Below, piece by piece: positions 7,844 to 17,120 of a stretch of DNA of 64,000 nt. The notes beneath the pieces were generated by a model, which worked only from the letters and a program-made list of their open reading frames with translations, did no database searches and was not told where the DNA came from. Source of the stretch: Desertivirga brevis (GTDB taxonomy: Bacteria > Bacteroidota > Bacteroidia > Sphingobacteriales > Sphingobacteriaceae). The stretch spans positions 1,488,001 through 1,552,000 of the forward strand of contig NZ_JAFEWF010000001.1 in NCBI RefSeq assembly GCF_017355835.1, in the 5' to 3' direction. The position numbers were made by a program, and so were the translations under genes. The first letter of the stretch is position 1. Each line of letters starts with the position of its first letter.

Positions 7844-10330
7844 TTATTTAAACCTATAGGCGATGCTAAGTCTTGCGTTTCTTGGTACATCATAGATGTA
7901 GGTGTAGTAAGAAACAGAGGTCTCAGTTGGTTTCGCTACCGGGGTAAAGGAGCCTTGAGTTAGTAATCTGCGATCTAGTAGGTTATTAACAAGGCATGAA
8001 ATACTGAACTTACCTTTTTCATAAGTTGCTCCTGCATCAAAACGATAATACTCTGGTAACATCAATGGAGCAGCAATACTACCTGCGTTCCTTCCTACCT
8101 GGATTTGATAACCTCCTGTTAAGCCAAAGCCTTTTAATAAAGAACGCTCTCTATTGAAACGGTAAGACAGCCAGCCATTAGTAATATGTTTTACTGAATT
8201 TGGAGTATGCCGGTTAATCAGCTCAGCTCTTGTATCCTTTGTTACTCTTCCATCTGTATATGCATAATTAAGAACAACGTTCAAACCTCTGGTGATCTCA
8301 CCTGATATATCAAGCTCCAATCCTCTGAATCTCTGCTGACCGAGTTGAAGACTTATACTTTGAGGATATTTATCAGAATTAGGATTGCTAGGGTCAACTG
8401 ACTGCCCCGCTCTTGGATCAGGAACCACAACATTCTCTTTAGTAATTTGATAGATTGCTGCAACAGCATTCCATTTACCATTAAACCAATCCTTTTTCAA
8501 ACCTAATTCTATGTTATTTCCCCTCACCGGTTCAAAAACATTTCCTTCGTAGTCCTGGCCGGCCTGCGGTAAAAAGCTCTGATCATATAAGGTATAGGCT
8601 GAGAAATTTTTGGTGAGCGAATAGCTTAGACCAACACGGGGACTAAAAGCATTATCAGATATCTGAGTTGCATTTGTTTTTCCTACAGTAACAGCGTGAG
8701 TGTAACGACCGGCCAATGTTAAACGAAGCTTTTCATCCAGCATTCGTATCTCATCTTGTAAGTAAACACCAGTGTAGGTCAAATTTGTAGCGTAAATATT
8801 AGAGCCCGAACGAACCTGGATACTTCTTGACCGGTCAAATAGTGGAATGTTCTCAAATGGAATTCCATATATTGGATTATATATGTTGAATACTGCATTC
8901 CCAGCTAGTTTAAGGTCTGGTTGCTGAACACTTGAAAAGTCCCCCCATGTTTTTAGATTCCCAAAGTCAACGCCTGTCATTATCCTGTGTACAACTGCCC
9001 CTGTATTTAGATCTCCCATCAAACTCAGCTGCGCGTTCTTATTGATAGCTAACTCTTCGCTGATATTTAAATACCGCCTCATGTCTCCATTACGAGCGAT
9101 GGTTGAAGGCCATGGCGTTCCTCCCAATAGTTGATACCTAACATAGGCGACCTGAGAGTTTACTTTCCATTTCTTGTCCAGTTGATGAGTAAAATACAAC
9201 GTTACATTATGATCGTTTAGCTTATTCGGGTCTAATGCAGGATCACCTACAAAAAAGCTCGGATCAGTTTCTCCCAGTCGGTTAGGTGAAAAACCATAAG
9301 TACCTAAAGCCTGGGCTTCTACCCGCTGAGTAGTATACTCTGCCGTGATTAAGGTATTTGAATCTATCTGATAACTTACTACCGGGGCGATTACAAACTT
9401 ATCCGTGTAATTGAATTTATTGTAACTGCCTTTAGTTTGCGCTGCTGCGTTTAAGCGGAAAAGTAACCGTCCATCTTGTGAAAGTTTACCGTCAAGATCA
9501 ATAGCGGCACGTCCTAAATTGAAGCCTCCCCCACTTAAGCTTACGAAACTACGGTTGTGTCCGGTTGGCTTTTTAGTGACAATATTGTAAATACCTCCGG
9601 GTTCACCGTTTGCCATCATAAACCCGGAAGGGCCCTTTACAAACTCAATACGGTCAATCGTTGCGGCATCTTCAGTGAGTGGTCCCCAAGGCATTTTCAT
9701 ATTCATACCATTTCTGAAAGCTGGAATGGTGGTACCCCGGGTAGAAATATTGGCGTACTGTGCGTCCCAATGTCCTGTTCTTACCGTTCCACTAACGTTC
9801 CGGGTAACTCCGTCTACAACGTCGAACACTAGCTGGTCGGCAAGTAGCTGCTGATTTACCACTTTAATATTTTGGGGCACCTCGATAAGCGGAGATTGCA
9901 ATCTTAGCGAGGAAGATACCTTGTCCTCTTTAAACTTATTTTTATGACCGGTGATCTGTACTTCCGCTAATTGTGAATGATCTTCGTCCAGTGTAAAATC
10001 TGCTAAAGCAATACCTTTTGCAGTTACTTCAATCTGCTTTTCCTTTGTTACCAGGCCTACTCCTGATACTACAAGAGTATACCTACCTGCAGGCACTCTT
10101 TTTATCTGATACTCGCCTTTTTCATTCGTTAGTGCTCCAAATCTCGTTCCCTTCAGCTTCACCGATACATAAGAAGCCAGGCCGCCATCTGATGTTGTAA
10201 TTTTCCCCTTAACAGTACCGTACTGCTGTTCATCTTCAGGTAAATTACTTGCATTGGCAAAAGCATCATTTGCCGTTTTCACTTCTCCTGCATTCATTCT
10301 GCTGGTGGAACGCACATGTGCATATCGCAC
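7844..10330 (-). CDS. TonB-dependent siderophore receptor (N-terminus disrupted)
   Basis: About 828 residues from a GTG at 10330. After a carboxypeptidase-regulatory-like domain (about 38-120) come the plug (Q-N-I-K-V-V-N and the GPSGFMMANGEPGG stretch typical of TIGR01783 siderophore receptors) and a 22-strand barrel ending in Phe-Lys. It should import ferric siderophore across the outer membrane using TonB energy. The open frame has no signal peptide: the peptide sits in another frame starting at ATG 10358 (separate entry), so the gene carries a frame break or a sequencing error. It is divergent from the PepSY protein gene, the usual inner-membrane partner, and candidate iron boxes lie between them. 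Confidence 0.9.
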   Translation of the reverse strand: MRYAHVRSTSRMNAGEVKTANDAFANASNLPEDEQQYGTVKGKITTSDGGLASYVSVKLKGTRFGALTNEKGEYQIKRVPAGRYTLVVSGVGLVTKEKQIEVTAKGIALADFTLDEDHSQLAEVQITGHKNKFKEDKVSSSLRLQSPLIEVPQNIKVVNQQLLADQLVFDVVDGVTRNVSGTVRTGHWDAQYANISTRGTTIPAFRNGMNMKMPWGPLTEDAATIDRIEFVKGPSGFMMANGEPGGIYNIVTKKPTGHNRSFVSLSGGGFNLGRAAIDLDGKLSQDGRLLFRLNAAAQTKGSYNKFNYTDKFVIAPVVSYQIDSNTLITAEYTTQRVEAQALGTYGFSPNRLGETDPSFFVGDPALDPNKLNDHNVTLYFTHQLDKKWKVNSQVAYVRYQLLGGTPWPSTIARNGDMRRYLNISEELAINKNAQLSLMGDLNTGAVVHRIMTGVDFGNLKTWGDFSSVQQPDLKLAGNAVFNIYNPIYGIPFENIPLFDRSRSIQVRSGSNIYATNLTYTGVYLQDEIRMLDEKLRLTLAGRYTHAVTVGKTNATQISDNAFSPRVGLSYSLTKNFSAYTLYDQSFLPQAGQDYEGNVFEPVRGNNIELGLKKDWFNGKWNAVAAIYQITKENVVVPDPRAGQSVDPSNPNSDKYPQSISLQLGQQRFRGLELDISGEITRGLNVVLNYAYTDGRVTKDTRAELINRHTPNSVKHITNGWLSYRFNRERSLLKGFGLTGGYQIQVGRNAGSIAAPLMLPEYYRFDAGATYEKGKFSISCLVNNLLDRRLLTQGSFTPVAKPTETSVSYYTYIYDVPRNARLSIAYRFK

Positions 10331-10358
10331 CCAATAATAGAACTCTTTTAAATTGCAT
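10266..10358 (-). other. Out-of-frame signal peptide of the siderophore receptor
   Basis: ATG at 10358 opens a 30-codon frame starting MQFKRVLLLGAICTCAF, a textbook export signal with a basic start and hydrophobic core. It runs one frame away from the receptor and stops at TGA 10266-10268. Joining the two frames between about 10307 and 10270 would give a normal receptor precursor. This is either a recent inactivating indel, an error in the assembly, or (least likely) programmed frameshifting. Confidence 0.7.
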
Positions 10359-10443
10359 TGTGTCTTAGAATATATGTAGAGATCCCCTGCAATCCATGAC
10401 TACTTATCCAACACCCTCGGGTTTTGGCTGCGAAGGTAAGGGT

Positions 10444-10494
10444 ATTTAGAATAAATCCAAATAAACAAAAGAAATAAAGTAGATTAATTCTAAA
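10444..10494. promoter_or_regulatory. Candidate iron-responsive operators between receptor and PepSY genes
   Basis: Two related imperfect palindromes sit in the divergent spacer: ATTTAGA-N5-TCCAAAT at 10444-10462 and TAGA-TTAAT-TCTA at 10480-10492. Both share the TTTAGA/TCTAAA half site and AT-rich centre. Their place between two iron-uptake genes suggests a Fur-type repressor site. This is inference; no experimental consensus was applied. Confidence 0.45.
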
Positions 10495-10557
10495 TAACAT
10501 TTCTAAACCTAAAAACTTCCTCTATATTCGCACTGTTTAAAATCAATCTAAATAGCA

Positions 10558-11814
10558 ATGTTTAAAAAAGTAAATAGCTGGCTGCATCTATGGCTTGGTT
10601 TAGCTTCAGGAATCGTTGTTTTAATTGTCTGTATAACAGGCTGTATTTGGGTTTTCAATGAAGAGATAACGGCATTTACCGAACCACAGACAAAAATACC
10701 CAAACAAGAGCAGGCTGTTCTTAAGCCTTCTCAACTGATCGGTATTGCCAATTCCGAGTTTCCGGGAATGAGGGTTTCTTATGCGACTTATCAGCAAGGT
10801 CGGACGATTAATATTGGCTTGGGCGAACGCAAGAAAGGCGGTGCCACGCTAAAACTAAATCCATACACAGGTGCAGTGGTTGATAAAATAGAGACGCAAA
10901 AAGGAGACTTCGATTTCTTTCGTTTTATACTAAATGGACATCGAGCACTTTGGCTACCTTTTGAAATTGGCCGCCAGATAGTAAATTATTCAACCCTTGT
11001 TTTTGTAATACTTTTAATCACAGGCTTAATTTGGTGGTGGCCAAAAAAATGGAATAAAACAACCAGGGCAAAAAGCTTTAAGATTAAGTGGGGTGCATCC
11101 TTCAAACGAGTTAATCTGGACCTTCATAATGTTCTTGGCTTCTACTCTATGATTTTCCTGCTTTTCATTGCTCTTACAGGAATGGTTTGGGGAATCGAAT
11201 GGTATAGTAAGGGACTATATTGGGCAACTACAGGTGGGAAATCCTTGCCTGAGCGTGGAAAGCTATCTTCGGATTCCCTGCAGGCAAATCTTCATTATAA
11301 GCCGGAAAAGGCTATCGACATTGCCTTCAGGCGAGTATTAAACCGGCACCCAAAAGCTGAAGGCTTTTATTATACTTTTCCAGATACCGCAAAAGCCAAG
11401 TCAATCATTTCCGTTACTGTTTACCCGGACAAGGGACAGTTTTACAACAGCCGTAGTTATAAATTTGACCAGCATACGCTTAAAGAGCTCACCACCGCTG
11501 ACGTTTATGACATCGCCTTCGATGAAGCATCAATGGGGCAGAAACTACGGAAAATGAATTATGATATTCATGTTGGAAGTATCCTAGGTTTTCCGGGAAA
11601 AGTACTCGCATTTCTTGCAGCTCTAATCGGTGCTAGTTTACCTGTAACCGGGTTTCTCGTATGGTGGGGAAGAAAGTTCGGTAAGAACAAAAAACAAAAG
11701 AGCTCAAATGAATCACTGTCAGATACATTGAAAGAGAGCAGAGTCAAAAAATTAAATAAAGTAAAAATACCTCGACCAAAACCAGTTCTGCAAAGTAGTG
11801 CAATTGCGAAATGA
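10558..11814 (+). CDS. PepSY-associated transmembrane protein (siderophore reductase type)
   Basis: 418 residues with four predicted membrane segments: about 13-35, 145-165, 200-225 and 345-370. It begins with the family's FKKVNSWLHLWLGL and keeps membrane histidines (Trp-Leu-His near 9, NGHRALWLPF near 122, DLHNVLGF near 190, YDIHVGSI near 337) that probably bind haem. Such proteins (PepSY_TM; FoxB/XusC-like) sit in the inner membrane and are thought to reduce siderophore iron in the periplasm. The C-terminus is lysine-rich. It is divergent from the siderophore receptor, which supports a shared iron pathway. Confidence 0.9.
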   Translation: MFKKVNSWLHLWLGLASGIVVLIVCITGCIWVFNEEITAFTEPQTKIPKQEQAVLKPSQLIGIANSEFPGMRVSYATYQQGRTINIGLGERKKGGATLKLNPYTGAVVDKIETQKGDFDFFRFILNGHRALWLPFEIGRQIVNYSTLVFVILLITGLIWWWPKKWNKTTRAKSFKIKWGASFKRVNLDLHNVLGFYSMIFLLFIALTGMVWGIEWYSKGLYWATTGGKSLPERGKLSSDSLQANLHYKPEKAIDIAFRRVLNRHPKAEGFYYTFPDTAKAKSIISVTVYPDKGQFYNSRSYKFDQHTLKELTTADVYDIAFDEASMGQKLRKMNYDIHVGSILGFPGKVLAFLAALIGASLPVTGFLVWWGRKFGKNKKQKSSNESLSDTLKESRVKKLNKVKIPRPKPVLQSSAIAK

Positions 11815-11904
11815 AACCGGAAAAAGACATTATAAGCAGGAGGCTGCAAAGCGGCATGCAAACTTCATCAACTATAAAATAATGAAGTCTGCATAGCACT
11901 ATGA

Positions 11905-12948
11905 TTAGCACCTATATAGTTCAGGCGCAGCATTTAGCATTGGAAACTGTCGCTGATGCCAGTATGGGTAGGATGGTGTAATCTCACTCACCTCGTCAAG
12001 TCTTCTTATTTGTTCTAAAGAGAGCTTCCATCCCACGGCATCCAAATTCTGCTTTAGCTGTTCCTCATTACGGGCACCAATGATCACATTTGACACTGTT
12101 GGTCTTTGAAGTACCCAATTGAGGGCTACCTGGGAAATACTTTTACCAGTTTCCTCTGCAACTTGCGCTAAAACATCGACAATATCATATAACCGAACCT
12201 CATCAGCTTCTGTATTAACTACCGGACTACCACCTTGCGCTACTCTGCTATTCTCAGGAATTGGCTCATTCCTGCGGTACTTCCCCGTTAATTTACCCGC
12301 AGCTAAGGGACTCCACACGATCGTACCGACTTCCTCCTTTATACCTAAGGGCATCAATTCCCACTCAAAATCCCGGTTAAGTAAGGAATAATATACCTGA
12401 TGAGCTACATACTTCGACCAGCCATATCGTTCAGAGACAGATAAGGATTTCATCAGATGCCAGCCGGAAAAATTGGAACATGCGATGTACCTGACCTTTC
12501 CGCTTTCTATCAAATGCTCAAGGGCCTTTAATGTTTCTTCTACAGGAGTGTTGGCATCAAAGCCGTGCATATGATAGATATCGATATAGTCTGTACCAAG
12601 CCTTTTCAAACTTTCTTCACAGGCTTTAATCAAATGCAATCTGGAAGAACCAAAGTCATTAGGATCCTCCCCCATTGGGAAAGTTGCTTTTGTTGAAATT
12701 AAAATTCGGTTTCGCTTGCCTTTGCTGGCTTTTCCAAGAATTTCCTCCGCCATTCCGCCAGAATAAACATTAGCGGTATCAAAAAGATTTACACCTGCAT
12801 CCAGGCATAGATCAATCATCCTTGTCGCCTCCTGGACTTGTGTGCTTCCCCAGGCTTTAAAAAAATCATTCCCACCACCGAAAGTGGCAGTTCCTAAACT
12901 TAATACTGGGACCCTTAGCCCTGAGTTTCCTAATTGTCTGTATTCCAT
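11905..12948 (-). CDS. Aldo/keto reductase
   Basis: About 347 residues from ATG 12948 (MEYRQLG); a second ATG seven codons upstream is possible but lengthens an otherwise standard start. TIM-barrel AKR motifs are in order: LGTATFGGG, the catalytic Asp/Tyr (FDTANVYSGG), Lys (STKA) and His (YHMHG). NADPH-binding residues follow in the C-terminal VIIGARNEEQLKQNL. It should reduce aldehydes or ketones, or oxidise sugars, with NADPH. It is convergent with the PepSY gene and has no clear operon. Confidence 0.92.
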   Translation of the reverse strand: MEYRQLGNSGLRVPVLSLGTATFGGGNDFFKAWGSTQVQEATRMIDLCLDAGVNLFDTANVYSGGMAEEILGKASKGKRNRILISTKATFPMGEDPNDFGSSRLHLIKACEESLKRLGTDYIDIYHMHGFDANTPVEETLKALEHLIESGKVRYIACSNFSGWHLMKSLSVSERYGWSKYVAHQVYYSLLNRDFEWELMPLGIKEEVGTIVWSPLAAGKLTGKYRRNEPIPENSRVAQGGSPVVNTEADEVRLYDIVDVLAQVAEETGKSISQVALNWVLQRPTVSNVIIGARNEEQLKQNLDAVGWKLSLEQIRRLDEVSEITPSYPYWHQRQFPMLNAAPELYRC

Positions 12949-13160
12949 ACTATTGAATATGTTCTTCACTTTAACCTACTGCCTGCCAAAGTCGTGCAGC
13001 TACTATGAAAGAATAATTAAACGGCAAATGTTTAAGATATAAATGTACAAAACGCTGGCTGTTATCTGCAAATAATAAGAATGAAGCAAAAAACTTTCCC
13101 CTTTCGCTGTAGCGTTTTCAGAAACAAGCTCGTTTGATAAAGACAATTACATTGGATACC

Positions 13161-14396
13161 ATGAAAACAATTTTCCACTATCTCCTTATAGCCCTTTTGG
13201 CTACGCAATTTTTCTCCTGCAAAAAAGATGGCGAAACAATAGATAAACCGGGCGAAGAAGAAACTACGGGCGCGGTTTTTCCTGTCGGGGAAGCTGACCT
13301 TACAGCGAAAACCTCAAAAAACATTGGAGCACAGGGCGGCACTTTGAGCAGTACGGATGGAACTATTATAGTAGAAATCCCTAATGGAGCCCTTGAAGCA
13401 AACCAGGAAGTTTCAATTGTCCCCATCACCAATACCAACCCCTTAGGGATTAAAAAAGGTTATCGCCTGGAACCTCATGGGGTGGAATTTAAAAAGCCGG
13501 TAAAAGTAACCTTCTCTTATACTGATGAGGATATCGAAAGCACACTTCCGGAATTCCTGGGTATAGCGTACCAGGATAAGAAAGGTGTGTGGCGCGCAAT
13601 TGGCGGTACTCAATTAGATAAAACGAATAAAAAAATCTCTGTTAATACTACACATTTCAGCGACTGGAGCTTCTTTGAACTCCTTTACATGATACCCGTG
13701 CATACAACTGTCGAGCCAGGAGGGTCTGTTGACATGAAGGTGGTTTGTGATCCTGATTTGCTGGCTCCCCTCGTTCCTGGTAAAGAGTATGGGATCAATG
13801 AAGCTGAACCTATACCGGCGTCAAGGGTGAAAAAATGGACACTTAGCGGGGCCGGCACCTTACAGGCCGATGGATCTAAAGCGAAATACAAAGCTCCTGG
13901 CACTACGCCCGATCCAAACACAGTTGCCATATCAGCCGAGATTGATATGAACCAGCTGGGAAAATTCCTAGTAGTAGGTCACGTTACTATTGCGGGCTCT
14001 TTTATCGAGTTTCAATTAGGAAATTCCCCTATGATAAAAATCCCAGCTTCTCCTGTAGTAAAATTTGGGGGCGATTACCTTCTTGCTAACCCAGACAATG
14101 AAGGCGGAGGCTACTTCCTCCTAAGATGGCCAGGGGGTAAAGGTTCGCATGGCTACACAATGGAAAACACAGGTGGGCATTTCCATTGGCTTGATGGTGT
14201 GGACTACGTAAATTACTATTTGGAACAGGACAAAGTTACCGTTAGTGGTGGCTCTATCAATATTACCAGCATGGGCGAAGAGAACGGCTGGGTGGAAGGA
14301 ACCTTCACCGTCTCGCCAACAGGATCTGGAAAACCCTTTCCTCGCCCAAGCGTAACTGCGACAGGCAGGTTCAGAGCGAGAAAGGGCTTTCAATAA
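13161..14396 (+). CDS. Lipoprotein with ZU5-like domain
   Basis: 411 residues from ATG 13161, chosen because it gives a compact lipoprotein signal with lipobox F-F-S-C at about residue 20 followed by KKDGE. A ZU5-like module follows (about 55-180: GGTLSSTDGTIIVEIPNGAL ... FKKPVKVTFSY), then an Ig-like segment and a C-terminal region rich in Gly and aromatic residues (PGGKGSHGYTMENTGGHFHW). It is probably anchored in the outer membrane. ZU5-like modules of bacterial surface proteins mediate protein contact, but no specific role can be given. It is monocistronic, with a terminator 42 bases downstream. Confidence 0.82.
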   Translation: MKTIFHYLLIALLATQFFSCKKDGETIDKPGEEETTGAVFPVGEADLTAKTSKNIGAQGGTLSSTDGTIIVEIPNGALEANQEVSIVPITNTNPLGIKKGYRLEPHGVEFKKPVKVTFSYTDEDIESTLPEFLGIAYQDKKGVWRAIGGTQLDKTNKKISVNTTHFSDWSFFELLYMIPVHTTVEPGGSVDMKVVCDPDLLAPLVPGKEYGINEAEPIPASRVKKWTLSGAGTLQADGSKAKYKAPGTTPDPNTVAISAEIDMNQLGKFLVVGHVTIAGSFIEFQLGNSPMIKIPASPVVKFGGDYLLANPDNEGGGYFLLRWPGGKGSHGYTMENTGGHFHWLDGVDYVNYYLEQDKVTVSGGSINITSMGEENGWVEGTFTVSPTGSGKPFPRPSVTATGRFRARKGFQ

Positions 14397-14437
14397 TATA
14401 AGGTAGGCCATCCTTAATTCAATAAAAACACTCCAAC

Positions 14438-14465
14438 AGCCGTTAGCATAAGTTCACTAACGGCT
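14438..14465 (+). terminator. Intrinsic terminator after the ZU5 lipoprotein gene
   Basis: Perfect 9-bp stem AGCCGTTAG (14438-14446) / CTAACGGCT (14457-14465) with a 10-base loop, followed by a pyrimidine-rich stretch (TCTATTTCT). Confidence 0.7.
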
Positions 14466-14515
14466 TCTCTATTTCTGCATAACTATTTATCCTGCTTTTA
14501 CGTAAAAGCTCTTTA

Positions 14516-15343
14516 ATGACTTTTGCATCAAGGGCTACTTTGGCTTACTTAACCATTAGTGTTATCTGGATTATATTGAGCGACAGGCTTATATTTTTTC
14601 TGTCCACCAAATGGAGCAAGGATGATCTTCTGTTACTTCAAAGTGGAAAGGGAATATTTTTCATCTCATTTACAGCTTTACTATTATATCTGGCGTTGAG
14701 AAAATATCGTGATAGACAACATAAATACATTAAAGAAATTAAGAAGTCGGTTGAAGAGAATGAAAAGCTTGTAAATATTCTAAACTGTGTAAGTAATATG
14801 GCGATTCTTACCGATAAAGACTCCAAAATTTGCTGGGTGAATAGAGCGTTCTACGAGTTTACTGGATTTACCTCAGAAGAGATAATAGGTCAAATGCCTT
14901 TCATTTTGCATAAAGAAAAGACTGATTCAATTACTGTAAGTAGAATAAAAGAACGCTGCGCAAGACATGAGTTCTTCAAAGAGGAGCTGATCAATTATAA
15001 GAAAAATGGCGAGCACTACTGGGTGGAGCTATCCTTCAGCCCAATGTTTTGTCCCGCTAATGAGTTTAAAGGCTATGTCACCATCCAATCTGTTATTACA
15101 GACAGAAAAATAAAGGACGAACAGATTCAACAGCAAAACGAAGTTTTACGTGAGATGGCATGGTTAAATTCCCATGAAATACGAAAGTCTGTCGCTAATA
15201 TGCTTGGTCTGCTTGCCCTATGCCCTGATCAACAAACAGAAGAGGACTCAGAAGTATTCAGGTTATTACACCAAAGTACTCATGAGTTAGACACAGCACT
15301 AAAAAGAATAGCTGATAAGTCGAACAAATTTTATAAAGCCTAA
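14516..15343 (+). CDS. Membrane PAS protein ending in a DHp-like helix pair, no ATPase domain
   Basis: 275 residues. Two membrane helices (about 8-25 and 43-62) with the ILSDRLI motif common at the N-terminus of Bacteroidota membrane sensors are followed by a short coiled segment. One PAS/PAC domain follows (about 85-195: IGQMPFILHK, NGEHYWVELSFSPM, ITDRK), then a C-terminal helix pair with SHEIRKSVA (His220), matching the H box. The protein stops there with no ATPase. It is the short relative of the protein at 4208: both share the pattern (I/M)AW-x2-SH-x2-R-x6-LGL. It probably senses a signal at the membrane and is a phosphate acceptor or partner for a separate kinase. Confidence 0.88.
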   Translation: MTFASRATLAYLTISVIWIILSDRLIFFLSTKWSKDDLLLLQSGKGIFFISFTALLLYLALRKYRDRQHKYIKEIKKSVEENEKLVNILNCVSNMAILTDKDSKICWVNRAFYEFTGFTSEEIIGQMPFILHKEKTDSITVSRIKERCARHEFFKEELINYKKNGEHYWVELSFSPMFCPANEFKGYVTIQSVITDRKIKDEQIQQQNEVLREMAWLNSHEIRKSVANMLGLLALCPDQQTEEDSEVFRLLHQSTHELDTALKRIADKSNKFYKA

Positions 15344-15609
15344 ACTCGTTCAATAATATAACCTATCTCCGAAAGTTTAGTTAATAAATTCTTTTGTAAT
15401 TCGGACTCAAAAGGTGACAGATCAGAAGAAATATATGAATGGGGTTTTATTTTAAGAGTGCTGCCTTCCGGTTGTAAAAACACAAGCTTAATTTTCCGGC
15501 TGGAAGAATAGTATTCAAAATCTTCGATAGCGGGATTATCGGGGATCCTTATTGCTCCTGAAATGATTTCTTTATTTGATAAGCGAAAATGAGTAGGAAT
15601 TATTTCCAT
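15340..15609 (-). CDS. Small protein of unknown function
   Basis: 89 residues from ATG 15609. It is mixed alpha/beta in look with a C-terminal amphipathic helix (FESELQKNLLTKLSEIGYIIERV). I do not recognise a family. It follows the coiled-coil gene at 15624 by 14 bases on the same strand, so the two are likely one transcript. Its last 4 bases overlap the end of the convergent PAS gene. No signal peptide or membrane segment is present. Confidence 0.6.
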   Translation of the reverse strand: MEIIPTHFRLSNKEIISGAIRIPDNPAIEDFEYYSSSRKIKLVFLQPEGSTLKIKPHSYISSDLSPFESELQKNLLTKLSEIGYIIERV

Positions 15610-15623
15610 ATTTTATTATGCTC

Positions 15624-15869
15624 CTATCCGGTACGATCAAGCCTTCTAAAATTCATAACCTTCATTATTGTTTTAGAGGCAGGGCTCGTAAGCCTCAGAA
15701 ACTCTGCTTCACTCTCCTCCAGGTTATTCTCAAGATTTAATAATTTATGTTTTAATAAGTACATCCCTTCCTTGAAGGCCTTTAATTCTTTTTTAAAGTC
15801 GGCAGATTGCACATTCACTTTGGCAATACGAGCAGTAATTTCCTCTTTGGTCACGATCGAATAAACCAC
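15624..15869 (-). CDS. Small coiled-coil protein of unknown function
   Basis: 81 residues from a GTG at 15869, preceded by AAAAGG, which could serve as a ribosome site. Nearly the whole chain is helical with heptad-like spacing (FKKELKAFKEGMYLLKHKLL, then NLENNLEESEAEF). It is highly charged and cytosolic. It is first gene of a two-gene unit with the 89-residue protein. An overlapping frame on the plus strand is less protein-like and was set aside. The function is unknown. Confidence 0.55.
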   Translation of the reverse strand: MVYSIVTKEEITARIAKVNVQSADFKKELKAFKEGMYLLKHKLLNLENNLEESEAEFLRLTSPASKTIMKVMNFRRLDRTG

Positions 15870-16073
15870 CTTTTAGCTCATTTTGTTTATACCAGTATTC
15901 AATTCGTCTTGATTGGCTTTTTTATTTATTGAAGTTCAGGAGGTTTCAATTTCTCGCACCTCACTAAATTAAACGGCTTACAGAAATTTTAAGGTTATAT
16001 TAGCAATTCATATCTTCACCTCTGTAATCCTAATAATATACCTTAGTTGAAACAACATTAAAAATAGTAAATA

Positions 16074-16472
16074 TTGAAAGAGGAATTTGATAGAACTAGT
16101 CCCCTTGGGGCTGTTAAGTATTTTCGTAATTGCATTTTTAATGGTGACCTACCCGGAGCATTAGGCTGTTTCCATCCGGAAGCAACCTATATTGAAAGAG
16201 ATGGTCAAGAAATTAGAGGATTAGAGAATATTGAGAAGGCATTAACAGCTATCTGTTTGTGGAAGCCCAAAATTGAGGGAGTCAAACACCGGATTACAAT
16301 CGTAGAGGACCTTGCACTTTGGATTGACAATTACACAGTTAAAGCAAGGACAGCAAATGGAGATCCAATGGAAATGGAGGGAACAACTGCCTGTATGCTT
16401 AAACGAAATGCCGAAGGTTTATGGCTCTGGCTAGTTGACAATCCCTTCGCCTCTAATGATCTAACTCTTTAG
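16074..16472 (+). CDS. SnoaL/NTF2-like protein
   Basis: 132 residues with the layout of an NTF2-like (SnoaL, DUF4440) fold: helical start, YFRNCIFNGDLPGALGCFHPEATYIERDG, then beta strands ending in WLWLVDNPF. Such cone-shaped folds bind small molecules or act as isomerases or stress-related proteins. The start is TTG 16074: an in-frame TAA lies at 16068-16070 and the next Met codon is far inside the fold, so TTG is the only reasonable start. It stands alone. Confidence 0.8.
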   Translation: MKEEFDRTSPLGAVKYFRNCIFNGDLPGALGCFHPEATYIERDGQEIRGLENIEKALTAICLWKPKIEGVKHRITIVEDLALWIDNYTVKARTANGDPMEMEGTTACMLKRNAEGLWLWLVDNPFASNDLTL

Positions 16473-16665
16473 TAAAATCTGTTTTACCAATAAATCCGTG
16501 GTTAATTTTGCCCAGGACTTCGATTATTATTTAAGGCAGGCAAATGTTACAGTTCGGCGTCGGCCGTATAGCCTAAAAACCTTATTTTGTAAAAACTTTA
16601 TCAGAACTCGATTTTTATTACCAATATCTAAAGTAAAAATGGCATTTTTGTCGAGTTAATCAGTG

Positions 16666-17013
16666 ATGACGTATTTCAGAAGCTTAAATAAGGGTGTTGC
16701 GTTTTTCCTGCTGCTGATTTTTTCAGCCGTGCAGGTTATACAATGTGTGCACAGTCATGGCGAGGAGACGTACTCATCTTCGATAGTAAAAGACACTCAT
16801 AATACTTCCGATAAGGAGATCCATAATGCAGATATAAAATGTAAAGTCTGTGATTATGTCCAAAACCAGCAATCCAGACAGTTATGCCAGGATTTTCCTT
16901 CCCCATTAGTCGTCTTAAATATTAAGCCTCTTACTTTTTCGGTTGATTTCTCCGAAAGCCTGTTCGAGCGCTGCGTCCATATCTGGACAAACAAAGGTCC
17001 CCCTCAAGTTTAA
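16666..17013 (+). CDS. Small exported Cys/His-rich protein of a metal-uptake locus
   Basis: 115 residues from ATG 16666 (a GTG directly before it is possible). A signal peptide or N-terminal membrane helix (about 9-26) is followed by metal-ligand-like residues: CVHSHGEE near 27, several His between 43 and 55, and CKVCDYV near 60. Such small proteins often precede metal receptors in Bacteroidota. It is followed by a ZnuD-like receptor and a His-rich lipoprotein on the same strand, so it probably takes part in zinc (or copper/nickel) handling in the periplasm. No exact family is recognised. Confidence 0.7.
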   Translation: MTYFRSLNKGVAFFLLLIFSAVQVIQCVHSHGEETYSSSIVKDTHNTSDKEIHNADIKCKVCDYVQNQQSRQLCQDFPSPLVVLNIKPLTFSVDFSESLFERCVHIWTNKGPPQV

Positions 17014-17120
17014 TTTCTTCCGGCTTTATTTCTGCCGGTAAGATCTGTTGTTAGAACTTTTCTTACGACACCCTTATGCGTTTTTTACGCATTTCCCCTG
17101 TTCTATTTATTGTATTTTCT

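Noticed and set aside
15589..15864. 91-codon plus-strand frame opposite the two small minus-strand genes
   Set aside because: The minus-strand coiled-coil frame is far more protein-like and pairs with a second minus-strand gene.
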